In this document: in pieces, positions 40,378 to 49,443 of the stretch
Numbering within the stretch: position 1 is the stretch's first letter
Layout: each line of letters opens with the position of its first letter
DNA from: Winslowiella toletana
GTDB taxonomy: Bacteria; Pseudomonadota; Gammaproteobacteria; Enterobacterales; Enterobacteriaceae
Assembly (NCBI RefSeq): GCF_032164335.1
Contig: NZ_CP134152.1
Coordinates: forward strand, 558,001-622,000
Direction of reading: 5' to 3'
DNA: 64,000 bases
Made by a program: the position numbers and the translations under genes
The notes under the pieces: model-generated
Databases searched by the model: none
What the model was told of the DNA's origin: nothing
The model's input: the letters and a program-made list of their open reading frames with translations, nothing else

Positions 40378-41631
40378 ATGGCTCTGAGTGATGTGAAGGT
40401 TCGTTCGGCTAAGCATGAAGCAAAAGCCTATAAACTTAATGATGGTGACGGCATGGTATTGCTGGTTCACCCCAACGGCTCTAAATATTGGCGGCTGCGT
40501 TATCGCTTCGGTGGTAAAGAGAAGATGTTGGCGTTGGGGAAGTATCCTGAAGTTTCGTTAGCTGATGCTCGATCGCGGCGAGACGAAGCGCGTAAGCTTT
40601 TAGCTAACGGCGTCGATCCCAGTGAAAACAAGAAAGCGGTTAAGGTAGAACAGGAGCAAGAGGCGATAACGTTTGAAGTGGTTGCCAGAGACTGGCACGC
40701 CAGCAATCAGAAGTGGTCTCCATCGCATAGTGCTCGTGTATTGAAAAGCCTCGAAGATAATCTCTTTGCTGCTATCGGTAAGCGGAACATTGCTGAATTG
40801 AAGACGCGGGATCTGCTTGTCCTCATCAAAGCGTTGGAGTCGTCCGTGCGTCTTGAAGTCGCCGCCCATTTACAGCAGCGAACTACCGCGATTGTGCGCT
40901 TTGCCGTTCAGAGCGGCTTAATCGACTACAACCCCGCGCAAGAGATTGCTGGTGCGGTTGCTACGGCGAAAAGACAGCATCGTGCAGCTCTTGAACTGAA
41001 CCGAATACCTGAATTACTTCACCGCATCGATAACTATTCTGGCAGACCGTTAACCCGATTGGTTGTCGAACTCACGTTGTTAGTTTTCATCCGTTCAAGC
41101 GAGCTGCGTTTTGCCCGCTGGTCAGAAGTGGATTTTGAAACGGCCATGTGGACGATCCCCGGTGAGCGTGAAGCGCTGGACGGTGTTAAACATTCTCAGC
41201 GTGGTTCAAAGATGCGGACGCCCCATCTTGTTCCCTTATCGCGTCAGGCCTTAGCTATTCTGGAAAAGATCAAAAGCATGAATGGGAATCGAGAGCTGAT
41301 CTTTGTTGGTGATCATGATCCTCGTAAGCCGATGAGTGAAAACACGGTTAACAAATCGCTACGAGTCATGGGCTACGATACGAAAGTTGAAGTCTGCGGG
41401 CATGGTTTTAGGACGATGGCATGTAGTTCATTGATTGAGTCGGGGTTGTGGTCGAAGGATGCGGTAGAACGGCAGATGAGTCACCAGGAACGTAACTCTG
41501 TGCGGGCGGCTTATATTCATAAGGCCGAGCTCTTGGGGGAGCGCAGGCTGATGGTGCAGTGGTGGGCGGATTATCTGGATGCGAATCGTGAGAAGGGAGT
41601 TAGTCCGTTTGATTTTGCTAAATTGAATTGA
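40378..41631 (+). CDS. Tyrosine recombinase, P4/CP4-57-type integrase
   Basis: The start at 40378 (MALSDVKVRSAKHEAKAYKL) follows TGAGGA and gives 417 aa. N-terminal DUF4102 arm-binding domain with LNDGDGMVLLVHPNGSKYW and LGKYPEVSLADARSRRDEAR (about residues 10-85), a core-binding domain (about 95-190), and a C-terminal catalytic domain with FIRSSELRFARW (Arg I), HGFRTMA (HxxR box) and nucleophile Tyr in RAAYIHKAELLGERR. It mediates site-specific integration at leuX. It points away from leuX into the island, 200 bp from attL, the usual P4-type arrangement. Confidence 0.94.
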   Translation: MALSDVKVRSAKHEAKAYKLNDGDGMVLLVHPNGSKYWRLRYRFGGKEKMLALGKYPEVSLADARSRRDEARKLLANGVDPSENKKAVKVEQEQEAITFEVVARDWHASNQKWSPSHSARVLKSLEDNLFAAIGKRNIAELKTRDLLVLIKALESSVRLEVAAHLQQRTTAIVRFAVQSGLIDYNPAQEIAGAVATAKRQHRAALELNRIPELLHRIDNYSGRPLTRLVVELTLLVFIRSSELRFARWSEVDFETAMWTIPGEREALDGVKHSQRGSKMRTPHLVPLSRQALAILEKIKSMNGNRELIFVGDHDPRKPMSENTVNKSLRVMGYDTKVEVCGHGFRTMACSSLIESGLWSKDAVERQMSHQERNSVRAAYIHKAELLGERRLMVQWWADYLDANREKGVSPFDFAKLN

Positions 41632-41996
41632 GACTGACTTTCATATTGTTAGGGGGCATTTGGTAAGCATTTTTGCCCAATTGTTCTCTAGATTACAAAC
41701 GCATTTGATTCATTATTGATCGTTGTCCCTGATATCTTTTTATGAGCTAACATTTGCCAACTACTAACTGTCTGTAAGGGCTATAAAAATAAAAACCGAG
41801 AAAGCAGGAACATCTCGTAGGAAACTGCATTGTGAGAAGCACCACTTGGTGAAATAAATTGCTCTCGAGAGATTTGAGCGGAGCCTGTTACCAGACTCCG
41901 CTTATCCGAAAGTACAGGTAGTATGTGACTAAAAAACCGATTTTAGGACGTTCCGGTTATGTAGAGCCATAGATATTACACTATACCCGACTGCGA
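41632..41996. other. Intergenic region between integrase and hsdM (convergent)
   Basis: 365 bp without a gene. It contains an inverted repeat GCGGAG...CTCCGC (about 41878-41903) that could end the hsd operon transcript on the minus strand, though no clear T-tract follows. Confidence 0.5.
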
Positions 41997-43604
41997 TTAA
42001 GGCAATAAGGGCAGACCCAGTTCTGCTAGGTACTGGTTATGTCGCTCCTTAATTGAAATGATCTTACCTTCGACCGCTAACAGGTCGGCATGTGAAGCGG
42101 TAAGATCTATTTCCTTCTCATCCTCAGCAGTACTAATGTAACGTGATACGTTCAAGTTGAACTCATGCTTCTCGATCTCTTCCATATCTACACGCCGCGA
42201 GTAACGTGGCTCTTCCTTACGGAATTGATAAGTGGTGATGATCTTGTCGATATGCTCATCTAATAGCTGGTTCTGACGCTTTCCTGGAGAGAAGTGCTCA
42301 GCTGCATTGATAAATAATACATCGTCAGGTTTTTTACACTTCTTTAACACCAGGATGCACACTGGGATACCGGTAGAGAAAAACAGATTAGCTGGTAATC
42401 CGATGACTGTGTCGATATGACCATCCTTAAGTAGCTTAGTGCGGATTCGTGCCTCGGCACCGCCACGGAACAATACGCCGTGAGGTAGGATAATCGCCAT
42501 CACGCCGTCTTGTTTCAGGAAATGGAATCCATGCAGCAGGAAGGCGAAATCTGCCGCCGACTTAGGTGAAAGACCGTGGTTTTTGAATCGTGTGTCCTCG
42601 CCCAGCGCTTCACTCGGATCCCATCGGTAGCTAAATGGTGGGTTTGCCACCACTGCATCAAACTTCGGCATCTTGCCCGGATTGGTCTCACGCAGAATGT
42701 CCCAGTCGTTAAGCAAAGTATCGCCGTGGAAAATCTCAAACTCCGAATCCTTCACACCGTGTAGTAGCATGTTCATGCGCGCAAGGTTGTAGGTGGTGAT
42801 GTTTTTTTCCTGACCGAAAATTTTATTGATCCCATGCTGACCCATTCGATGGCGCACATTTAGCAACAAAGAGCCAGAGCCGCAGGCAAAATCAAATACA
42901 CTGTCAAGATGTTGGCGCTTGCCTGTGGCGGGTTCCTGCCCATCTAACGTGACGATTGCCGACAAAATGCTGGAAATTTGCTGAGGCGTGTAGAATTCAC
43001 CAGCCTTCTTGCCTGAATCGGCTGCAAATTGGCCAATTAGATATTCATAGGCATCACCCAGGGTATCGCTGTCGGTGGAAAACTCGCGCAGTTCTTTAGC
43101 GATTTCGGCAATAACTTTGCACAATAAAGTATTACGCTCGATGTAGGTTTTGCCAAGTTTTTCTGAGGCTAGGTTAATCTCAGAAAATAATCCTCGGAAT
43201 GTACTTGCGAAAGACTCTTCCTCAATATACTTAAACCCCTCCTGTAATGTGCTGAGTAATGTGGCATCTTGTATTCGTGCCATCTCAGCAATATTACCCC
43301 ACAAGTAATCAGGTTTGATCACATAATGCACTTTACGGCGCATCTGTTGCTCAAACTCGGAGACATCTTCTAGGTTACTTTCGTACCAGCGTTGCAATGG
43401 TGTGAAAGTTGAATCCTCATTTTGCTGTGGGTAGTCTGACCCTAGCTCTTTTTGTGCGGCAGCCTCGTAGTTGTCCGACAAATAACGCAGGAACAAGAAA
43501 GCCAGCATATAGTCGCGAAAGTCGTCCGCATTCATTGCACCACGTAGTTTATTCGCAATAGCCCAAAGGGTTTTACCAAGTTTTTGCTTTTCAATATCTG
43601 TCAT
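41997..43604 (-). CDS. hsdM: Type I restriction-modification system, methyltransferase subunit
   Basis: HsdM methylates adenine-N6 in the bipartite target set by HsdS and forms M2S. 535 aa. An N-terminal helical domain starts MTDIEKQKLGKTLWAIANKL, with RDYMLAFLFLRYLSDNYE; SAM-binding motif I is FDFACGSGSLLLN (about residue 240) and catalytic motif IV is VVANPPFSY (NPPF, about residue 315). Family length and N-terminus look like type IC/EcoprrI-type HsdM. It is the last gene of the operon; its ATG overlaps the prrC stop by 4 bp. Confidence 0.95.
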   Translation of the reverse strand: MTDIEKQKLGKTLWAIANKLRGAMNADDFRDYMLAFLFLRYLSDNYEAAAQKELGSDYPQQNEDSTFTPLQRWYESNLEDVSEFEQQMRRKVHYVIKPDYLWGNIAEMARIQDATLLSTLQEGFKYIEEESFASTFRGLFSEINLASEKLGKTYIERNTLLCKVIAEIAKELREFSTDSDTLGDAYEYLIGQFAADSGKKAGEFYTPQQISSILSAIVTLDGQEPATGKRQHLDSVFDFACGSGSLLLNVRHRMGQHGINKIFGQEKNITTYNLARMNMLLHGVKDSEFEIFHGDTLLNDWDILRETNPGKMPKFDAVVANPPFSYRWDPSEALGEDTRFKNHGLSPKSAADFAFLLHGFHFLKQDGVMAIILPHGVLFRGGAEARIRTKLLKDGHIDTVIGLPANLFFSTGIPVCILVLKKCKKPDDVLFINAAEHFSPGKRQNQLLDEHIDKIITTYQFRKEEPRYSRRVDMEEIEKHEFNLNVSRYISTAEDEKEIDLTASHADLLAVEGKIISIKERHNQYLAELGLPLLP

Positions 43605-44851
43605 GTTATTTCCTGCTCTTTCTTTTCTAGAGCGACTTTTTGTGAAGTGATTTGCAAATTTCCATCAACTGATGCGCCTAAAATCTCCGGGAGAGCGAAT
43701 TGAAATTCGGCTACAAAGTCTCTAAGAATTCGGCGAAACAATTCTTTTGTATCCTCACCCATTTGGGTTGGTTCATGTATGGCGTATTTACCATGGCTAA
43801 GAAGATTGAGTGCTCTATTATAGAGTATTCTGTCATCCTCATTATTAAGTGTCTTAAGGCAAAAAGAGATATTAGAGTGGCCGAAAAAAGAGGCTGTTTT
43901 CTCCATGATGCTACGCATCGCATTGAAGTGAAAAGTGTAGAGAGTACCTGAAGTGTGGAAAGCTGCACGCTGTAGTTCAGCAAGAGAAGCAACATGATGA
44001 AAAAAAGGCGTATCTTCTGTCGCACGCAATGTATATACTTCGCCGCCATTGGGACGGTGAAGGAAATAACGTTTGTGGGTCACTTTAGGCTCTCCCTCCT
44101 TTGATCTGCCAATCTCATTGCACATCACGTTGAAGAAAAGAGCGTGATGGGAAGAAAAGATAATCTTAATTGGGGCAGACTCACCATTGCTGCCTTTCCT
44201 ATTAGCTGCGCGGCGGAGAAGCTTGGCAAGATCGCAGGCAATGGCTACTGCGTTATTGTCGTCAAGGGACGAAATAGGATCATCTATATAAAGGTATTTC
44301 ACCCATTGGTAGGATTCATGTCCATCAAGCATACGTTCGCAAATAGCCATGAAAAGACACCAGACAAAAATATTTTGTTCACCCCTTGATATCTTGATGT
44401 TTTCTTCGTCACCTTTTCGAAAAGCTACCTGCCAATTTCCATAATCAATATCAAAATCAAAGTCGGCGTAATGGCTGACAAAACCAGCGATTGCTTCATC
44501 TAAAGCAAGCTCATCCATTGCTTTGAAGAACTTGGATTTATTGTTAAGCTGCAGATAGCGTACACTATCGCCATCCAAATCGTTTTCCCACGTAAATAGA
44601 TCTTCCGTAAAGGCATTAAAATATAGAGTATCTGCTTTTCTCTCAGGATTTTTCTTGGATTTCCGTTTTCCGGCATTCTTGAATTCCATAGAAAGCCGAG
44701 TTTTTCCGGTCCGGTTATAAGCATATATTAGGATTATGGTAGCCGGGCTCTTAATTATATTTTTCTGAGAAACGGTTTCCTTTTGATTCAGATCATCACG
44801 TAACCGGGTCACTACATTACGAAGGCTTTTGTAGGTTCGAATGCCACTCAT
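43601..44851 (-). CDS. prrC: PrrC-type anticodon nuclease (AAA/ABC-ATPase fused to ACNase domain)
   Basis: 416 aa. PrrC is a latent tRNA-Lys anticodon nuclease kept inactive by the type I RM complex and released by phage anti-restriction (T4 Stp), aborting infection. Visible: P-loop AYNRTGKTRLS (residues 44-54), YFNAFTEDLFTWENDL (78-92), ABC signature ISRGEQN (154-160), Walker B YLYIDDPISSLDDNN (186-200), H-loop IIFSSHHALFFNVM (230-243). In the nuclease domain Arg313-x3-Glu317 (RSIMEKTASFFG) and His353 (NLLSHGKY) match the PrrC triad Arg320-Glu324-His356. I recall nearly the same blocks in E. coli PrrC (RNLYEKTASFLG). Four-base overlaps with hsdS and hsdM. Odd: P-loop residue 47 is Arg where PrrC has Gly. 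Confidence 0.9.
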   Translation of the reverse strand: MSGIRTYKSLRNVVTRLRDDLNQKETVSQKNIIKSPATIILIYAYNRTGKTRLSMEFKNAGKRKSKKNPERKADTLYFNAFTEDLFTWENDLDGDSVRYLQLNNKSKFFKAMDELALDEAIAGFVSHYADFDFDIDYGNWQVAFRKGDEENIKISRGEQNIFVWCLFMAICERMLDGHESYQWVKYLYIDDPISSLDDNNAVAIACDLAKLLRRAANRKGSNGESAPIKIIFSSHHALFFNVMCNEIGRSKEGEPKVTHKRYFLHRPNGGEVYTLRATEDTPFFHHVASLAELQRAAFHTSGTLYTFHFNAMRSIMEKTASFFGHSNISFCLKTLNNEDDRILYNRALNLLSHGKYAIHEPTQMGEDTKELFRRILRDFVAEFQFALPEILGASVDGNLQITSQKVALEKKEQEIT

Positions 44852-46095
44852 ATACTCACCTCAGCGAACTTAGGGAAGAGTTTTTGCATCAAGCCTTTCT
44901 TCCATGTCTTTAGAAGATAAACTTTGTGGCTTTGAGCCGCGATCAGGTCGTCAACGGAAGATAAACAATCGGCGATTTTCTGTTGTTCTTCTTGATCTTT
45001 GTCTTGGGGAATGACACATGGAACCTTCTCAAGACTCTCTATAGAAAGTCCTGGTTGGGCTTGTCCAGTGGCATAAGTATTCAAATTTAGGAATTTTAGG
45101 CAATAATAAAGCCAATCTGTACTTACTCCAGGTTTAGGCGTCGTTACAACTGCATGCTCGGTTGCATAAAAATTGCCATCAACAAGATTGACGTTCCCAC
45201 ATAAGGCACCTTGGCGGCCAATAAGTGAATACCTTCCTGACCGATTAAACTTCTTGGCATAACCACGTAGACCGTTACCACCATAGCAAGGGTAAAGGCC
45301 ATCTGAAAATTCTTCTGAAAGATCGGCTGCAGCGATGAATTTCCCGGCTTGCATATGGCAAAGGTCGCCAAGCAATACCTGTCGCCACTCAGGATCTTTC
45401 TGAAACTTAGGAAACCGCAACCGTGCTATGGATTCGCCTTTGCGAGGAAAAAGCTGCTGCATCAAGCCATTTTTGTGAGTGTTGAGTCTATCCAGTTTGA
45501 GGGATTCGTTTGTAATAAGTTCATCAAGGGAAGACAAGCAGTCAGCGATCTTTTGTTGCTCTGCAAGGGATAGAGAACCACTAGGTAACGGTATTGGTAT
45601 CGCCCTTATATCATCATCATTAACTTGTAGTGAGCCGTGAGCGCGAGCACCGATTGCGATACGATTTCTCAGCCAATTTCCATGCAGATTATTAAAAAAA
45701 AGTGCATCCAAAAAAGCAGGAATAACTAGCTTTTTATTTACGCGAAAACACGTAAATATGCTGTTCGGTACAGCAGCCCGTTCATCGCCGAGATAACAGG
45801 CAATAAAACCTTGCGGATATGCTTTTGTAGCACTTTTATTGTATGCGAAGTCATTCTTCTGCAGGATAATATAGTTTTTCAGAGAATTACCCGCAATGGT
45901 GCGACCAAGTTTCTCTTCCTGGCTAATAAGGCCAACCCCAGATGTAATTGTATAAGGCGTGCAGATAGTAGTACCAGCCCTTTCAGTTACAAATTGAGAG
46001 ATTTCACCTAGTTCGATTGTGAACCATTCCCCCGCATTCCGAAATTCAGGAAATCTCAACTGTGGCACTAGTGGATATTTTTGGTTTCCAGTCAT
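44848..46095 (-). CDS. hsdS: Type I restriction-modification system, specificity subunit
   Basis: HsdS sets the DNA target of the M2S methylase and R2M2S nuclease. 415 aa, with two target-recognition domains: TRD1 about 20-165 and TRD2 about 225-375. Each is followed by the repeated spacer helix EQQKIADCLSSLDELI (about 185-200) and EQQKIADCLSSVDDLI (about 380-395), then a KNGLMQQLFP / KKGLMQKLFP motif. The repeat architecture is typical of type IC HsdS, where recombination between repeats can change specificity. Its ATG overlaps the 38-codon ORF stop (ATGA) and its stop overlaps the prrC ATG (ATGA). Confidence 0.95.
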   Translation of the reverse strand: MTGNQKYPLVPQLRFPEFRNAGEWFTIELGEISQFVTERAGTTICTPYTITSGVGLISQEEKLGRTIAGNSLKNYIILQKNDFAYNKSATKAYPQGFIACYLGDERAAVPNSIFTCFRVNKKLVIPAFLDALFFNNLHGNWLRNRIAIGARAHGSLQVNDDDIRAIPIPLPSGSLSLAEQQKIADCLSSLDELITNESLKLDRLNTHKNGLMQQLFPRKGESIARLRFPKFQKDPEWRQVLLGDLCHMQAGKFIAAADLSEEFSDGLYPCYGGNGLRGYAKKFNRSGRYSLIGRQGALCGNVNLVDGNFYATEHAVVTTPKPGVSTDWLYYCLKFLNLNTYATGQAQPGLSIESLEKVPCVIPQDKDQEEQQKIADCLSSVDDLIAAQSHKVYLLKTWKKGLMQKLFPKFAEVSI

Positions 46096-46208
46096 ACTAC
46101 TTCTTCCTGTAGTACCATAAATAGACAGCGTGCGTTTTCATCGACAAAGTCGATAAGTGACCAGGAATCCATTTTCCGTAACCTTTGTACGAAATCTATA
46201 CTTATCAT
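46092..46208 (-). CDS. 38-aa ORF coupled between hsdR and hsdS, unknown function
   Basis: An uninterrupted 39-codon ORF beginning MISIDFVQRLRKMDSW and ending FMVLQEEVV. Its ATG overlaps the hsdR stop (ATGA at 46208-46205) and its TGA overlaps the hsdS ATG (46095-46092), so it fits the operon with the same 4-base overlap as every other junction. GAGGAAG lies 6-7 bases before its ATG, and AGGAAG in its own 3' end serves hsdS. The peptide is amphipathic and mixed-charge with one Cys. I recognise no family. It may be a regulator of restriction or of PrrC, or just a coupling ORF; no function is shown. Confidence 0.7.
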   Translation of the reverse strand: MISIDFVQRLRKMDSWSLIDFVDENARCLFMVLQEEVV

Positions 46209-49177
46209 CGTTCTTCCTCATAAGCCGCTAGACCAGCTATTTCTCGACCTTGCGAAAGTTTATGCAGTATTGGAGTTAATTCCTCCATAAGTGCCAACTC
46301 TTTCACTCTTCTGCTCTTCCAGTTGAGCCCTAACGGCTTCAGAAAGTCAGTGAGTTTTTCACCGTCGAAAATACATCGACGCATGATTTCATCTACAAAC
46401 TCTTGAAGGGCATCGAGCGAAAGCCCGTGACGGTTGGCAATGTTGGCGAGTTCTCGTGTTTTTTTCTCTGCTTTGAATCTAGCAAAGCCATCACGTATTT
46501 GTTTTTCATTCAATGCCTCATCGGTTGGGAGACCTCGAATATACTCAGCAATCTCCTCACGCTCATCGATAAACTTGGCATCGGATTGGATCAGGCCGAT
46601 GAGTTGCTCACGATTCATTGTGCTCTTGCCGGGTTTCTGTTGTGTCAGTTTTGCAATGAGATCCATTATATAATCGTAATCAATCACTGCGGAGGAGAAG
46701 AGAACAAACTCGAAATCAAGTTGTTGCACTTCAGACGGTGCTTGGTCACGATCTTGCTGTTCCTTTAGTTGTTTGGCCGTATCCAAGTATACGCCCTTGA
46801 ACCCTTGCAACTGATCAGGTGGTACAATTTGCGCGATCAGTGTCTTTTGCTCATCGGTGAGATCTGTGTACTGATCAAGTTGCGTTTTTAAGCGCTGTAC
46901 TTCCTTGAATAGGTTAACAAACTGTGCACGAGCCGCATCACCTCTAAGATTAGAAACCTCTTCCGGTGCATTAGCTAGGCCCTGTGAATGCATGTAATCT
47001 GCCAGCTTCTGGGTGGCGGTTTGTAGTGTGTCGATTACTTTGATAGCAGGATCTACGAGCCAGATTTCGCGAGGATTATCGATCTTCTCGCCGGAGAATA
47101 GTGCGATAGCCTCGTCTACTGACGTTTTCTGTTGGCGAAAATCAAGGATATTGCCGTAGGGCTTGCTGTCGTTAAGCACGCGATTGGTTCGCGAAAATGC
47201 TTGGATCAGACCATGGTGTTTGAGGTTCTTATCCACATAAAGCGTGTTGAGGTATTTGGAATCAAAACCCGTGAGCAGCATGTCCACCACTATTGTGATG
47301 TCAATTTTTTGCGCAGCCGGAAAATCGACATTTGGATACTGTTGATCTTTGATGCGCTTTTGCACATCTTGATAGTACAGATCAAAAACGCTAATACGGT
47401 GGTTGGTGCCAAAGCGAATATTATAATCTGTGATGATATTGTTGAGTGCTTCTTTCTTGCCTTCTGGATCCTGCTGATTGTCTTGCTTTTCCTGGGGCAG
47501 GTCTTCCTGAATCTGCTGTATATCCTTATTCCCCTCAGCTGGCGGTGAGAACACGCAAGCAATACTTAAAGGGCGAAAATCAGGGTCTTGCTCCGCTTGC
47601 TCACTTTGAATTCTTGTGAACAACTCGAAGTACTCGATGGCATCATTAATACTCGCAGTAGCCAGTATTGCGTTAAATTTGCGCTCATTAGTAGCTGCAT
47701 CGTGTTTGGCCAGAATGGTCTTAATGACCTTAGTTTTGTCAATCCTTTCGCCTGGCTTGGGTGGCTTCTTGCCCTCGGGCTTGAAATGGTCCACATGAAA
47801 ACGCAATACGTTGCGATCTTCGATAGCATGGGTGATGGTGTACTCATGCAGGCTGCGCTGAAACAAATCATCGGTCGTGCGGTAACTGGCCTTCTGATCT
47901 TCGATCTGCTGATAGTTGGCGTTTTGTTCAAAAATTGGTGTGCCTGTAAAGCCAAAGAGCTGGGCGTAGGGGAAAAAGTCCTTTATTGTTTTATGGTTAT
48001 CACCAAATTGTGAGCGGTGGCATTCATCGAAGATAAATACTAAGCGAGCTTTGCGCAGTGGCTCTAGCCGCTCTTTGTAGTTACGTTTATTGGTACCGTC
48101 TAATGCCAAACCCAATTTCTGGATAGTGGTGACAATGACCTTGTCTGCATAATCGTCGGACAGCAAACGGCGCACCAATGTTTCGGTGTTAGTATTTTCC
48201 TCAACGCAGCCTTCCTGAAAACGGTTAAACTCTTCACGGGTCTGACGATCGAGGTCTTTTCGGTCTACCACGAACAGACATTTGTCTATGTCTGGATTGT
48301 CTTTGAGCAGGGTAGAGGCCTTAAAGGAGGTCAGAGTCTTGCCCGAGCCTGTGGTGTGCCAAATATACCCGTTGCCACAATTCTGGTTAATGCATTCGAC
48401 AATGGCTTTGACCGCATAGATTTGATATGGCCGCATTATGAGCAGCTTCTGTTCGCTGGCTACAATAACCATATAGCGACTTATCATCTGACCCAAGGTA
48501 CACTTTGCCAAAAACTTCTCAGCAAAACGGTCAAGCTGGGTGATTTTCTTATTGTCCTCGCTGGCAAACTGGTAGACAGGAAGGAAACGCTCGTCGGCAT
48601 TAAAGCTGAAGTGTCGCTGGTTGTTGTTAGCGAAGTACCATGTATCGCTGCGGTTGCTGACGATAAAGAGCTGGATGAAACACAGCAGTGTTTTACCATA
48701 GCCATTGCTAGGCGCGTTTTTGTAATCCACGATCTGCTGCATGGCACGTCTCGGGCTTACGGCCAGCGTTTTAAGCTCAATCTGCACCATTGGTATACCG
48801 TTGATAAGCAGTATTACGTCGTAGCGATGATGGCTGTTATCGTTATTAATGCGTAACTGGTTGATTACTTCGAAGTCGTTTTTGCACCAGTCTCTAATGT
48901 TTACTAAGGTGTAGTTAAGCGGAGTACCATCGTCGCGCTCGAAGCTGTTGATACTTCGCAGTATCTGGGCAGCGTTGTACACATCGGGCGTGATAATGCC
49001 ATCGATCAGTCGCTGAAATTCGCTATCTGTCAGATGCACTCGGTTAAGTGCCTCGAATTTTTCACGAAAATTGGCTTTTAGCGTAGTAAGATCGCGGATA
49101 TCGGGACGGTAGGTATATTTTAGGTCGCTGAGCTTAGCGATCAGGTCATTTTCGATCTGTTGTTCTGATGTTGCCAT
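46205..49177 (-). CDS. hsdR: Type I restriction-modification system, restriction subunit
   Basis: HsdR is the translocating motor and nuclease of the R2M2S complex. The start MATSEQQIENDLIAKLSDLKY at 49177 gives 990 aa; an open frame runs 14 codons further upstream. N-terminal nuclease domain with the PD-(D/E)xK-type ending in MVQIELKTL (about residue 140); Walker A HTTGSGKTLTSFK (about 285); DECHRSQFG (about 390); SAT-like GFTGTP; and VDMLLTGFDSKYLNTLY and QAFSRTNRV (motifs V-VI, about 680-720). C-terminal helical domain. First gene of the operon; the promoter must lie in 49178-49450. Confidence 0.95.
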   Translation of the reverse strand: MATSEQQIENDLIAKLSDLKYTYRPDIRDLTTLKANFREKFEALNRVHLTDSEFQRLIDGIITPDVYNAAQILRSINSFERDDGTPLNYTLVNIRDWCKNDFEVINQLRINNDNSHHRYDVILLINGIPMVQIELKTLAVSPRRAMQQIVDYKNAPSNGYGKTLLCFIQLFIVSNRSDTWYFANNNQRHFSFNADERFLPVYQFASEDNKKITQLDRFAEKFLAKCTLGQMISRYMVIVASEQKLLIMRPYQIYAVKAIVECINQNCGNGYIWHTTGSGKTLTSFKASTLLKDNPDIDKCLFVVDRKDLDRQTREEFNRFQEGCVEENTNTETLVRRLLSDDYADKVIVTTIQKLGLALDGTNKRNYKERLEPLRKARLVFIFDECHRSQFGDNHKTIKDFFPYAQLFGFTGTPIFEQNANYQQIEDQKASYRTTDDLFQRSLHEYTITHAIEDRNVLRFHVDHFKPEGKKPPKPGERIDKTKVIKTILAKHDAATNERKFNAILATASINDAIEYFELFTRIQSEQAEQDPDFRPLSIACVFSPPAEGNKDIQQIQEDLPQEKQDNQQDPEGKKEALNNIITDYNIRFGTNHRISVFDLYYQDVQKRIKDQQYPNVDFPAAQKIDITIVVDMLLTGFDSKYLNTLYVDKNLKHHGLIQAFSRTNRVLNDSKPYGNILDFRQQKTSVDEAIALFSGEKIDNPREIWLVDPAIKVIDTLQTATQKLADYMHSQGLANAPEEVSNLRGDAARAQFVNLFKEVQRLKTQLDQYTDLTDEQKTLIAQIVPPDQLQGFKGVYLDTAKQLKEQQDRDQAPSEVQQLDFEFVLFSSAVIDYDYIMDLIAKLTQQKPGKSTMNREQLIGLIQSDAKFIDEREEIAEYIRGLPTDEALNEKQIRDGFARFKAEKKTRELANIANRHGLSLDALQEFVDEIMRRCIFDGEKLTDFLKPLGLNWKSRRVKELALMEELTPILHKLSQGREIAGLAAYEEER

Positions 49178-49283
49178 GAATCCTGCCCCAAATACCAAAA
49201 AAGTTATCCTAACTGTCACACAGATTTGTTAATGCCATTGTGTTTGAATGCCCTGAATTCCCTTTTTGACACCCTTCAATAAT

Positions 49284-49443
49284 TATTACGCCACTGCCCC
49301 CTTCAACCCGCCTACCTCGGACAACTGGAAGTTCCTTAGCCTCATACACGATTTGCGGAAATCTCTTACTCTCTCGAGCAGTAGACGGTGTCCTTGGGGA
49401 CATACGGATGCCGGGCAACCTTTTCAACTGCAATCCACCGTTC
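49284..49443 (-). pseudogene. Remnant of an excisionase-type helix-turn-helix protein
   Basis: Reading the minus strand from 49443 gives ERWIAVEKVARHP and VPKDTVYCSRE, then an in-frame stop, EISANRV, another stop, and after a frame change RLRNFQLSEVGGLKGAVA. Together these align with the HTH_17/excisionase pattern WIxVEEVAxxLxVxKDTVYRWxE...PAHRVGRLWKFxLSEVDEW found in small regulators next to many RM operons. Two stops plus a frameshift and no start show it is dead. A 74-codon open frame covering part of it is an accidental reading frame. Confidence 0.65.

Noticed and set aside
49209..49433. 74-codon minus-strand ORF upstream of hsdR
   Set aside because: Accidental frame running through the decayed HTH gene; no ribosome site and no resemblance to a protein.
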